A stretch of 64,000 bases of DNA, taken from positions 3,720,001 through 3,784,000 of the forward strand of contig JBHGNT010000020.1 in NCBI GenBank assembly GCA_043228905.1, given 5' to 3'. The first letter of the stretch is position 1. The number at the start of each line of letters is the position of its first letter. Source of the DNA: Azolla caroliniana (taxonomy: Eukaryota; Polypodiophyta). Below are positions 40,841 to 50,770 of the stretch, piece after piece. The notes beneath the pieces are model-generated. The model did not search any database. It worked only from the letters and a program-made list of their open reading frames with translations, and had not been told where the DNA came from. The position numbers and the translations under genes are program-made.

Positions 40841-42307
40841 AGAGGGCTATCAAGGCGTGGGGCCGCGATAGTCCGGACACTCCGGGAAAACCCCACAAGT
40901 GTACGATAGCGGAGAAGACCTGTACTATAAGTAGGGAATTTTGGTTCTCCGACAATGGAGGGTGTACGACAGTCGACGTTGTTGGCCGGAAGAAGAGAAG
41001 GGCAGAGGAGCGACTTCGAGCATGTGGTATCCTCGGCCTCGGAGAGGAAATCAACGGAGCCGTGGAGGCAGTCTCTTTCGACGATACCTTGGGGGAGCTG
41101 CGAGAGGTGGTCGGAGGAGTTCTTAAAGAGGACCGGACGATTCCGGTATGTTCGGAAAGGATGTACGAAGTCATCGCTGAATTCAGTAGAGGGCTCGAGT
41201 CGGATCGGACGGCCCGGGTGGAGACGAGGTACAAGACTGTGGACCGGAAGGTGAGGCCAGTTGCGGCTCCCTTGCCGGAGGGCAGTGAGTTGCGAATAAA
41301 GGGGGTTGCGTCGGACCTGAGTTTACAAAATCCGGCCCGCATAGGACACACGTTCACCGACATAACGCTGCGCGAGCTCAAAATCGGTGGGGGCGGCTTC
41401 CTACTGCTGGCGGAAGAGGACCGTTTTCGGGGAATGCTCGGAAGGCACGGGAAGGCTTTCGCATTCTCACCAGAGGAGATCGGGTGCGTAGACCCAACAG
41501 TCGTGGAACCGATGGTGATATTCACGGTACCGCATGTGTCGTGGAGTCTCAAACCGATTCCAGTACCCAGAGCTCACATCCCGAAGTTGATGGAGCTGTT
41601 AAAGCAGAAGTTCGAGATGGGAATCCTCGAACCGTCGAGTGCCCCATACTTGAATCAGTGGTTTACCGTGCCGAAGAAGGACGGCACGCTGCGCTTTATT
41701 CAAGACTTGCAGCCGGTCAACAAGGTGACCATTCGAAACGCAGGAATCGGACCGACAATAGACAAGTTCGCAGAGGCCTTCGCCGGAAGGTCGATTTACT
41801 CGGTCGGTGATCTCTACTCGGGGTACGATCAGTTCCAGCTAGCCATAGAGAGCCGAGACATCACGACAATGCGAACTCCTCTCGGCCTAGTACGGATGTG
41901 TACCCTACCGCAAGGAGGGACGAACTGGGTGGCTCACATGGTGAACGCAATGAACAAAGTGTTGAGGGATTGTATCCCGGACATCACCATGCTGTTTTTG
42001 GACGACGTCCCGATCAAGGGATGCCCGGTGGAGGAAAGGGACGAGATGATCGGACCGGACTGATGCCGGATATTCGTGGTGACGCACATCGATGACTGCG
42101 AGAAGGTGCTGCAGAGGTTGGAGGGGGCGAGGCTCACCTTCTCCGGGGGAAAATCGGCCTTCGGGCAATCAGAGATCATGGTCGTTGGACACCTATGCGG
42201 GCCGTACGGCCGGAAACCGTCTCCGACTAAGGTAGAAGCCATCTCCGCGATGAAGAACGACTGTAGCTCCGTCACGGAGGTTCGGGGGTTCTTGGGAGCG
42301 TGCGCGT
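40841..42307 (+). pseudogene. Gypsy-B1 reverse transcriptase
   Basis: The main open frame, 41062-42063, reads FSPEEIGCVDPTVVEPMVIF, PRAHIPKLMELLKQKFEMG, FTVPKKDGTLRFIQDLQPVN, YSVGDLYSGYDQFQL, LPQGGTNWVAHMVNAMN and the catalytic MLFLDDVPIKG. A TGA at 42061 replaces the GGA of B2. It then continues to RGFLGACAL, where Gypsy-B2 is inserted. This RT type, with IQDLQPVN and FLDD, is common in fungal and bryophyte gypsy elements. Confidence 0.9.
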
Positions 42308-43091
42308 TGTCGTGAAGAAAACCGTCCATAAGCGGAATCGGCGCACCGAGGCGTGGGAACCGGTTCCTCACGCGCGCACGCTCCAAGTTGTACATAGAAG
42401 CGAATTAGGAGGATAATCGGCAGGAACGGGCCCTAACACGAGCGGAGACAAAGACCGCGCGAACAGTCTTTTCGGTCGCGCGCGCGAACTGTACGAGTCG
42501 GCGGCGTAACTACGCGGATGCGTGAAGAACGGAGCGGATCCCTGTCCAAAAGGGACAGGGAATAAAGCTGACAGGACGGCCTGCTCGTCGGCCTATATAA
42601 GGAGCAGGAAAGAGCTGTTGCAGGGATCTCGCGCGGAGAGGACGAAGTGCTGTCGGACCGTTTCTGGACGCTTCTCTCTCTGTTTCCTTCCTTCTCGAGC
42701 TCCATAGCTTTCTGTGCAGGGTCCCGAGGAGGCTCGCGCTGTCTCGAGGAACGCCCGAGTGCTTCCGGCAGCACCTCCGACCTGTTACCCCTTTGTGCTT
42801 CGAAGCGAACAGGCATCGGCATCTGTTCGCCGGCCTGTTCAGTTGTAACCAACCTGTGCCCCATCGAGGGTTGTAGTCGTGTTAGCCATTTTTGTTAATT
42901 AACATACTTAGTCATTCGCATCTGTCTATGTCGGTGTCTGTTCGCGTTCTCCGTGCTGAAGGGCCGTGTCCCTATGTATCCCGGGTCCTGCGTAGCCGGT
43001 TCTCTCTCTTTCTCCTCCCTCGCTTGCTCTTTGGTTCGAGACCCCCGCGGTCCCGCCTCGTTTCCACACGCACTTGCGTAATATCTCGACA
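42308..43091 (+). repeat. Gypsy-B2 5' LTR
   Basis: 784 bp, TGTCGTGAAGAAAACCGTCC to TAATATCTCGACA. TATA box CTATATAAGG (42593-42602). The U3 hairpin at 42539-42561 lies about 33 bases upstream of the TATA box. Confidence 0.96.
42539..42561 (+). promoter_or_regulatory. U3 hairpin of Gypsy-B2 LTR
   Basis: TCCCTGTCC-AAAAG-GGACAGGGA, a 9-bp stem. It corresponds to 17029-17050 in B1 with the third pair changed from T-A to C-G on both sides. Repeated in the 3' LTR at about 48803-48825. Confidence 0.72.
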
Positions 43092-43095
43092 TCTT

Positions 43096-43113
43096 TGGTG
43101 AACCCGACGTGAA
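43096..43113 (+). promoter_or_regulatory. Gypsy-B2 primer-binding site
   Basis: TGGTGAACCCGACGTGAA, four bases after the LTR, identical to that of B1. Confidence 0.8.
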
Positions 43114-43135
43114 GGAGGCGGCAGAAGAGCAGAAG

Positions 43136-44300
43136 ATGAGGGGGTCGGATCTTGCAGAGGCCATGGCTTCGGCCGTGGATCGGATTGTAAACGCACGCGA
43201 GGGCACCAGTGCCCTCGACAGAGCCATTGAGGCGGTCGTCGGCACGATCGGCCGGTTCGATGGGAAGGATGCCACGAAGTATTTGGCGTCCTACGGTGCA
43301 GAGATGCTGATGCGGGACATTCCGGAAGAAAGGCGTCTTGCCGGATTTCCCCGCGTGGCGATGCCGAGCATCCATGCGGAGGTGCTCGAGGTGCGGGCGG
43401 AGAGCCGTACCTGGGAGGAGTTCGAAGGTCGGCTCCTAGAGAAATACGGGCTGGACGACGCGCTCCGGCTTTCGAAGCGAAGGTTCATGGAATAGGTGGA
43501 GTCCCCGGGGAAGGGAAGAAACGCGTCGGCACTCCTCCGGGAGTTCGAGGAAAACTTTTCGCGCCTTTCGGCGCTCGACCGAACCATCCTGGACACGAGC
43601 CGGGTCTTGCTGTTTGTCAAGTCGGTCGACGAGCGGGATCGGGAGCAAGTGGGCCTCTTACTGGAAACCGAAGACGGGCTCACTACCGACTGGGCGGCTG
43701 TCAAGAAAGTCTGCGGCCGTTTTGACAAACGGCGAGAATTGGCACAACCGGGTCGGGCTCGGTCGCAGTAGGGAAGCTCGAACCAGCGCCGCAGGTGCGA
43801 AAGGAAGAGACCCGAGAGTGGTTGGAAACCGGTTCGGCTTCGACCGGCGTAGTCAGAGGCTCAACCGGAGGAGCGGCGTTGGAGGAATTGACGAGGGCGA
43901 TAAAGGACCTCCAAATCGCGCAAGCCCGAAGGGAAGGTGGCGAACCGGCTCGTGACCAACGGCCGGCGGCAGGAAACAGGTGCATGTGGTGCGATGAAGT
44001 CGGCCACATTCGGAAGGACTGCGGCGACTTCGCGGAGTCGCTGAGGAACAGGGTGGTGTACCTGTGGGAAGGACGGGTGCATGCCAGCGACACCCGAAGG
44101 GCCCTGAGCCGAAACGAGTGCGGGAGATGACCGGGTGGAGCGACCCGGTCGAGGAAAAGACGGGCTTCGTGGAAGCCGCTTGCCAGAACTACGAGGCTCT
44201 GGTAGAAGAGAAGCGGGTGGGGAAACCCGGGACGACCGGGCCCTCACAACGATACGAGACCCGGTCCGGGCCACGACGGGACGAAGCCGACGGGGCCGGT
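43136..44300 (+). pseudogene. Gypsy-B2 gag
   Basis: Start at ATG 43136 (MRGSDLAEAMASAVDRIV). Reads FDGKDATKYLASYGAEMLMRD and TWEEFEGRLLEKYGLDDAL, a TAG at 43493-43495 (TGG in B1), then VESPGKGRNASALLREFEE and LLFVKSVDERDREQVGLLLE. A frameshift near 43740 precedes the part with the knuckle CMWCDEVGHIRKDC (43981-44022). The frame ends at 44130, and the linker to protease is shifted again. Compared with B1 a stretch of about 60 codons after VHASDTRRAL is missing. Confidence 0.87.
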
Positions 44301-44402
44301 ACGCAAGATAAACCCTAGAAGGGCGGGTACCGTCTGGGGACGGAGATAGAAAGGACCACGGACTTACGAAAGGTCCTGGAGGAACGGATCCTCGACAGCA
44401 AG

Positions 44403-45050
44403 GTGGAGCTCTCGTTACGAGAGGTGCTGGGAATCGCCAAGAAGGAGTTCCACGACTCCATCGTGGACTTGGTGAAATGGAAGAGGCTGTCAACGGAGAC
44501 AGAACTGGAAAGACCGGTGGAAGTGCGGACGACGCACCTAGACGACATGGCGTTGGGAGACGAGTGGGCGGAAAGCCACTATTCGAGACCACACTGGGCC
44601 CGAGCGACCACGGAAACCCCGGTGAAGATCGGCGATGTCCAGGAACCGGTGATAGCTTTGGTGGACCACGGATCGGAGATCAATTTGATGTCCATGGACT
44701 TCTATAAGAAGGGCAAATGGCCGATCAACACCAAGCACGGGTGGAAAATAAGGGCAGCAACGCGCGCCACCGAGGAACTGCACGGGGCCTGTCCGAATGT
44801 GCGAGTCAAGATCGGCGACGTCGAGATTGACCATAACTTCTTCGTGCAGGAGACGTCTTCGCATCCGGTCATACTGGGAGAGCCGTACATCACGGCGGCA
44901 CGAATGGAGACCAAGGTGCTGGACAATGGTTCGGCCTACGCGAGGGTCAAAAGCCAAGACGGGCGCCATTCGGTCCAGTTTCTGACGGTACGGCCGAACC
45001 ACGAACGTAACCGCGACTCCCTCGGTTCCGAAAACCGAGAGGATTTTTAG
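44403..45050 (+). pseudogene. Gypsy-B2 gag-protease linker and protease
   Basis: A clean 215-codon frame: MELSLREVLGIAKKEFHDS, then a linker with ELERPVEVRTTHLDDMALGD, then the protease motif IALVDHGSEINLMSMDFYKK and SSHPVILGEPYITAARMET. It uses DHG at the active site like B1. Ends with TAG at 45048-45050; pol resumes downstream in a different frame. Confidence 0.85.
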
Positions 45051-45172
45051 AGAGGACTGCCAAGGCGTGGGGCCGCGACAGTCCGGATGCTCCGGGAAAA
45101 CCCCACATCTGTACGATAAAACCGTGTACAATAGGTAGGAAATTTTGCTTCTCCGACAGCGGAGCATGTACG

Positions 45173-46581
45173 ATGGTCGGCATCGCCGGCCGAGAGAAAA
45201 CAAAGACGGAGGGGAGACTTCGGGCGTGCGGAGTTCTCGGCCCTGACGAAGAAATCAACGGAGCCATGGAAGCAGTCTCCTTCGACGACACCTTGGGAAT
45301 GCTGGGAAAGGTAGTCGAAGAAGACCTTAACGAAGACCGGACGATACCGGTATGTTCGAAGAAATGTACGAAGTCATCGCGGACTTCGGTCGAGGGCTCG
45401 AGTCGGAACGGACGGCCCGAGTTAGCACCAAGTACAAGACTGTGGACCGGAAGGTGAGGCCAGTTGCGGCGCCCTTACCGGAGGGCAGCGAATCCCGAAT
45501 CAAAGGGGTTGCATCGGACCCCAGCTTACGAGATCCGGCCTGCATAGGACACACCTTCACCAACGAGACGCTCCGCGAGCTGAAGATTGGTGGGGGCGGG
45601 TTCCTACTGCCGGTGGAGGAAGACCGGTTTCGGAGAATGCTCGGTAGGCACGGGAAAGCCTTCGCATTCTCACCGGAGGAAATCGGGTGCGTAGACCCGA
45701 CGATCGTAGAGCCAATGGTGATATTCACGGTACCGCATGTACCGTGGAATCTCAAGCCAATTCCGGTTCCGAGAGCCCACATCCCGAAGTTGATGGAGCT
45801 GTTGAAGCAGAAAGTTGATATGGGCATTCTCGAGCCGTCGAGCGCCCCGTATTCAAACCGATGGTTTACCGTACCAAAGAAAAACGGATCGTTGCGCTTC
45901 ATTCAGGACCTGCAGCCGGTCAATAGAGTGACCATTCGGAACACAGGGATCGGACCGACCATAGACGAGTTCGCGGAGGCCTTCGCCGGAAGGTCGATTT
46001 ACTCGGTCGATGATCTATACTCAGGGTACGACCAGTTCCAGCTAGTCGTGGAGAGCAGAGACATTACGACGATGCGAACTCCCCTCGGCCTAGTGCGGAT
46101 GTGTACGCTGCCGCAAGGAGGGACCAACTCGGTGGCCCACATGGTGAATGCAATGAACAAAGTGCTGAGGGACTGCATCCCGGACATCACCATGCCATTT
46201 CTAGACGACATCCCGATCAAGGGATGCCCGGTAGAAGAGAAGGACGAGACGATCGGGCCGGACGGATGCCGGCGATTCGTGATGACGCACATCGACGACT
46301 GCGAGAAGGTGCTGCAAAGGCTAGAGGATGCGAGGCTCACCTTCTCGGGGGAGAAGTCAGCCTTCGGACAATCGGAAATCATGGTGGTCGGACATTTATG
46401 TGGACCATATGGCCGGAAACCGTCTCCGGCAAAGGTAGAAGCCATCTCCGCGATGAAGCCTGATTGCAGCTCGGTCACGGAAGTACGAAGATTCTTGGGA
46501 GCATGCGCCTTCTACCACATATGGATCCCGCATTACGCGCACGTCGCGGAGCCGCTGTACGGATTATTGAAGAAAGGGTGA
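45173..46581 (+). pseudogene. Gypsy-B2 reverse transcriptase
   Basis: The best frame is 45352-46581 (409 codons), with a short upstream part from 45173 in another frame (MEAVSFDDTLGMLG). It holds FSPEEIGCVDPTIVEPMVIF, PRAHIPKLMELLKQKVDMG, KNGSLRFIQDLQPVNRVT, YSVDDLYSGYDQFQLV, LPQGGTNSVAHM and catalytic MPFLDDIPIKG, then GACAFYHIWIPHYAHVAEPL, the RT-RNase H connection. It stops at TGA 46579-46581, where B1 has CGA. Confidence 0.92.
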
Positions 46582-47026
46582 AGATTCGAATGGCTAGACA
46601 AGCACACGGAGTCGGTCCGGAAGCTGAAGGAGGCTCTTTCGGCAGCACCGGCGCTCCGAAAGGCCGTCTACAGGAAGGGCACCCCAGTGTACATAACGGT
46701 TGACACGAGTCCGACCGGAATCGGGTGGGTCGTCAACCAAGAAGACGAGGACGGCAATCGGTTTCCGATCCGATTCGGCGCAAAGGTCCTCAGTTAGCGG
46801 CAACGAGGATACGCCCAGGTTAAACGCGAACTCTGGGGTATCGTTTCGGCGGTGAAGGCCGACAAGGACTATCTGATCGGGACAGAGGTAATCATAGAGA
46901 CGGATTGCATGCCGATTCTCGGCATGGTTTCCGGATGCGCGACGCCGGACCTGGCAATGCTCAGGTGGATAGCGTACATCGTCCCTAGACCCGGAAATAC
47001 GACACATTTCCGGGAAAGACAACGCC
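46582..47026 (+). pseudogene. Gypsy-B2 RNase H
   Basis: In phase with RT it reads RFEWLDKHTESVRKLKEAL, PVYITVDTSPTGIGWVV and FGAKVLS-TAG, then QVKRELWGIVSAVKADKDYL and ETDCMPILGMVSG. Near 46985 the frame shifts, so the GKENAMADMLSRARF segment is read in another frame. The stop at about 46796 replaces a GAG codon of B1. Confidence 0.85.
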
Positions 47027-48500
47027 ATGGCCGACATGCTTTCAAGGGCGAGATTCGATGACGAGGGCGGCATGGTTTCGGAGGACGAAGAGGTCGGCGT
47101 GGACTTCTTCGAGGCTGCATATGTAACAACCGACGGAACAAGCACTCTGGCGCTTAACGACTTCGACGCGAGCAAGTACGACGGGGAGTGGCTGCAGATC
47201 GGTGGGTTTTTGAAGACAATGACGCCCGATGCGTCATGGACGAAGGACGAGGCCAACCGGATCCGGAAGAAAGCGTACCGGTTCTTTCTCCGGGATGGCT
47301 ATCTATGGAAGCACCCGAAGAAGAGGGACGGCGCTCCGCTCCGGGTGGTGGCGATGAAGGAAGATCAGGAGGAGCTGCTAGCGGCCTACCACGACAGCCC
47401 TTGGGCTGGACACCGTGGAACATGGGCTACGTTCGAGAAGATAAAGGAGAAGTACTGGTGGCCGGGACTGTACCGGGACGTGCATCGATTCGTGACAACT
47501 TGCGAGAGCTGTCAGATGCACTCCATAGTCCGACATCGAGACGAGCTTCACCCTTCGTACCCTCCGACCATCCACTTCAAATGGATGGTAGATCTGGTGA
47601 CGATGCCAATGGGGGTAGGACAGATGCGGTACCTGGTCCTAGCGCGGGAGGATCTGACGAACCAGGTGGAAGGCCGGGCCCTTCCGAACAAAACGACCGC
47701 GGCCGTATGTCGGTTCCTAATCGAGGACGTGATATGCCGGTACGGGTGCGTCGGGAAGATCGTGGCTGACCGAGGGGAGTTGGACGCCGAAGAAGCCGCG
47801 GAGCTGTTCGACCGGCTGGGAGTCAAGCTCTCGCTCACCACTGCGTACAATCCGGAGGCGAATGGAAAGGTGGAGCGCGGACACGGACCGATCGTCAAGG
47901 CGTTGGTTCGGGCATGCGGAGGCCGAGTCGGTAACTGGCCGTGACTGCTACCTTATGCTTTGTGGGCAGACCGGACCACGCACAGTTTGGTAACCGGGTA
48001 CATGCCGACGGAGCTCATGTTCGGCCAGAAGCCGATCATGCCGATGGAACGGACGATCTCCTCGTGGGCAACGGTCGACTGGAGGGACGAGATGAACCGG
48101 GAGGAGTTGTTGGCCACGCGTATACGACAACTCGAGCGGAGACCGGAGGACGTGAAGCTGGCTGCGGAGAAGCTCCGGGTGGCGAGGACAAAGAACAAAG
48201 CCAGGTTCGACCGAACGCACCGGCTCCGACCGAAGAAAATCGAAGAAGGTGACTGGGTGCTCGTCTACGACAGCAGCCTCGACAACCAGCACCGAGCTAC
48301 ACGGAAGTTCGCACGAAGGCGCCAATGACAACGGGACATATCACCTGGCGGAACTCGACGGCACGAGAATGGCGGTACCGGTTGCAGGGAAGCGGATCAA
48401 AGCGTTCAAGAAGCGACACGACGACGAGCCAGATCCGGCTCTCCTAGTCAGCAGCGACGAACGATCCGAAAACGAGGAAGAACCGACGGGCGAGGAATGA
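47027..48500 (+). pseudogene. Gypsy-B2 integrase
   Basis: The open part 47027-47944 contains the HHCC finger (AYHDSPWAGHRGTWATF and CESCQMHS), MVDLVTMPMG, VADRGELDAEE and YNPEANGKVERGHGP (D, D, E). A TGA at 47942 interrupts before LLPYALWADRTTHS. The C-terminal ELMFGQKPIMP and DRTHRLRPKKIEEGDWVLVYD follow, then about 25 bases are missing relative to B1 (WFGPYVV), shifting the end into another frame that stops after PTGEE at 48498-48500. Confidence 0.9.
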
Positions 48501-48571
48501 AGACGGGCCGGTTTTCTCCGTCCCAACTCTCTTGGCGCATACCGGAGGATGCGCGGTTAGGTGGGGGCGGA

Positions 48572-49355
48572 TGTCGTGAAGAAAACCGTCCATAAGCGGA
48601 ATCGGCGCACCGAGGCGTGGGAACCGGTTCCTCACGCGCGCACGCTCCAAGTTGTACATAGAAGCGAATTAGGAGGATAATCGGCAAGAACGGGCCCTAA
48701 CACGAGCGGAGACAAAGACCGCGCGAACAGTCTTTTCGGTCGCGCGCGCGAACTGTACGAGTCGGCGGCGTAACTACGCGGATGCGTGAAGAACGGAGCG
48801 GATCCCTGTCCAAAAGGGACAGGGAGTAAAGCTGACAGGACGGCCTGCTCGTCGGCCTATATAAGGAGCAGGAAAGAGCTGTTGCAGGGATCTCGCGCGG
48901 AGAGGACGAAGTGCTGTCGGACCGTTTCTGGACGCTTCTCTCTCTGTTTCCTTCCTTCTCGAGCTCCATAGCTTTCTGTGCAGGGTCCCGAGGAGGCTCG
49001 CGCTGTCTCGAGGAACGCCCGAGTGCTTCCGGCAGCACCTCCGACCTGTTACCCCTTTGTGCTTCGAAGCGAACAGGCATCAGCATCTGTTCGCCGGCCT
49101 GTTCGGTTGTAACCAACCTGTGCCCCATCGAGGGTTGTAGTCGTGTTAGCCATTTTTGTTAATTAACATACTTATTCATTCGCATCTGTTTGTGTCGGTG
49201 TCTGTTCGCGTTCTCCGTGCTGAAGGGCCGTGTCCCTGTGTATCCCCGGTCCTGCGTAGCCGGTTCTCTCTCTTTCTCCTCCCTCGCTTGCTCTTTGGTT
49301 CGAGACCCCCGCGGTCCCGCCTCGTTTCCACACGCACTTGCGTAATATCTCGACA
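48572..49355 (+). repeat. Gypsy-B2 3' LTR, with polypurine tract at 48561-48571
   Basis: 784 bp. GTGGGGGCGGA directly before the LTR is the plus-strand primer, also present in B1 (57080-57090). Followed by GCGT, the target duplication. Confidence 0.96.
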
Positions 49356-49359
49356 GCGT

Positions 49360-50090
49360 TCTACCACATATGGATCCCGCATTACGCTCACGTCGTGGAG
49401 CCGTTATACGGGTTGCTGAAAAGGGGGCGAAGATTCGAGTGGAGAGACGAGCATTCGGAGTCTGTCTGGAAGATGAAGGAAGCACTTGCCGCGGCTCCGG
49501 CGCTCCGAAAGGCTGTCTACGGAAAGAGCACTCCAATTTACGTAACGGTAGACACGAGTCCGACCGGGATCGGATGGGTCGTCAACCAAGAGGACGAGGA
49601 TGACATGCGTTTCCTGATCCGGTTCGGCGCGAAGGTCCTCAGCGAGCGACAACGAGGATACGCCTAGGTTAAACGCGAGCTCTGGGGTATCGTTTCGGCG
49701 GTAAAGGCCGATAAAAACTACCTGATCGGGGCAGAGGTAATTATCGAGACGGACTACCTGCCAATTCTTGGCATGGTTTCCGGATGCGCGACGCCGGACC
49801 TGGCAATGCTCAGGTGGATAGCGTACATCAAGTCCCTGAATCCGGAAATACGACACATTTCTGGGAAAGAAAATGCCATGGCCGACATGCTTTCAAGGGC
49901 GAGGTTCGAAAACGACGGCGGCATGGTTTCGGAGGACGAGGAAGTCGGTGTGGACTTCTTCAAGGCAGCTCACGTAACAACCGGTAGGGAATGCACTCCA
50001 ACGCTTAACGATTTCGACGAGAGCAAGTACGATGGGGAGTGGCTGTAGATCGGCGGGTTCCTGAAAACAATGACACCGGATGCGGCATGG
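49360..50090 (+). pseudogene. Gypsy-B1 RT end and RNase H
   Basis: Continues B1 after B2: FYHIWIPHYAHVVEPLYGLL, TPIYVTVDTSPTGIGWVV, RFGAKVLSERQRGYA-TAG, VKRELWGIVSAVKADKNYL, SLNPEIRHISGKENAMADML and DFDESKYDGEWL-TAG. The two TAGs correspond to CAG codons in B2. Cut at 50090 by the chromovirus. Confidence 0.88.
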
Positions 50091-50224
50091 TGTCAGGAAC
50101 TCTATTAAGGCAGAGAAGGAATTAGTACTAAAAGAAGGATTAGTACTATTGTTGGGGAATAGTACTAAGACAGAGAAGGATTAGTACTATGAGAGGTGTC
50201 GAACTTTGAGAGAAGGAATGAGTG

Positions 50225-50228
<4 letters not shown>

Positions 50229-50272
<44 letters not shown>
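50229..50272. repeat. GA microsatellite in chromovirus LTR
   Basis: (AG)22. The other LTR has (AG)20 at 55394-55433. Since LTRs are identical at insertion, the four-base difference arose afterwards. Confidence 0.97.
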
Positions 50273-50277
<5 letters not shown>

Positions 50278-50495
50278 GCGAAAGATATATGTATTATATG
50301 AAGGAAGATATACAACAGTAGTTAGAAGGCTTAAGACTGGCGTTGAACCAATTTGGTTCGAACTAATGCCTTGCGCCTCCTTTTATAGTGTCTTCAGGAA
50401 TACTCCTGAAGTTTCTAGAATGTTCCAGAGAAATCTGGAATATACATCAATTTCCAATAAAACCTAAATGAAAATAATATCCTTCAAATTACAAT

Positions 50496-50560
50496 TCATA
50501 ACCTAATGGTAAAGTCTCGACCCGTGTAACAAAAGGTTATGGGTTCGAGTCTAGTTATGA
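50496..50560 (+). other. tRNA-like sequence in chromovirus LTR (antisense to the element)
   Basis: TCATAAC and GTTATGA at the two ends can pair over 7 bases like an acceptor stem. TAACCTAATGGTAAAGTC resembles a tRNA D-arm/A box and GGGTTCGAGTC a T-arm/B box, about 32 bases apart. The T stem does not pair properly, so it is not a normal tRNA. Present identically in the other LTR (55657-55721). It could be a decayed tRNA or a polymerase III promoter directed against the U3 start. Confidence 0.55.
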
Positions 50561-50593
50561 CACTATCCCCCCTTTAAAACGACGAGTTCCACG

Positions 50594-50770
50594 AGTCGTT
50601 TTGGATTGAGGACCCGGTTTCTCGGGATATCGTCGATGGAAGTCTTCTAGAAGAGCACGAGCATTGGTCACATTCTCGATCGGTTCCCAAGTACGCTCGC
50701 TGGGACTATATCCTAGCCAATCGACTAGCGAGGAGAGAACTATGAAACACCGGATGTATCCGAAGTTGCG
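50594..50770 (-). pseudogene. Chromodomain remnant of chromovirus G
   Basis: In a frame shifted from integrase the sequence reads SSLVDWLGYSPSERTWEPIENV and then RALLEDFHRRYPEKPG, the second half of a chromodomain. The first half and the linker from the integrase C-terminus are absent; HPVFHSSL is followed directly by this piece. A deletion that also shifted the frame makes pol end at 50706 instead. Chromodomains direct integration to histone-marked chromatin. Confidence 0.78.

Larger units (their letters stand above)
42308..49355 (+). mobile_element. Gypsy-B2: complete gypsy element nested in B1
   Basis: A plus-strand 7.05-kb element with equal 784-bp LTRs (42308-43091, 48572-49355) differing at about 9 positions by eye, primer site, gag, protease, RT, RNase H, integrase and polypurine tract. 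The target duplication is GCGT (42304-42307, 49356-49359), four bases. It is a subfamily of Gypsy-B: coding regions are close to B1, but the LTR is longer and differs in U3. Despite its young LTRs it has stops or frameshifts in gag, RNase H and integrase. Confidence 0.96.
50091..50562 (-). repeat. Chromovirus G 3' LTR, with polypurine tract
   Basis: 472 bp, plus-strand TGTCAGGAACTC to CTAGTTATGACA. The next bases CTATCCCCCCTTTAAAA are, on the minus strand, the purine tract AAAGGGGGGATAG. It contains a (GA)22 run and a tRNA-like segment. Confidence 0.96.

Noticed and set aside
50496-50560. A functional tRNA gene
   Set aside because: The T stem does not pair and no clear anticodon arm forms, although A- and B-box-like motifs are present.
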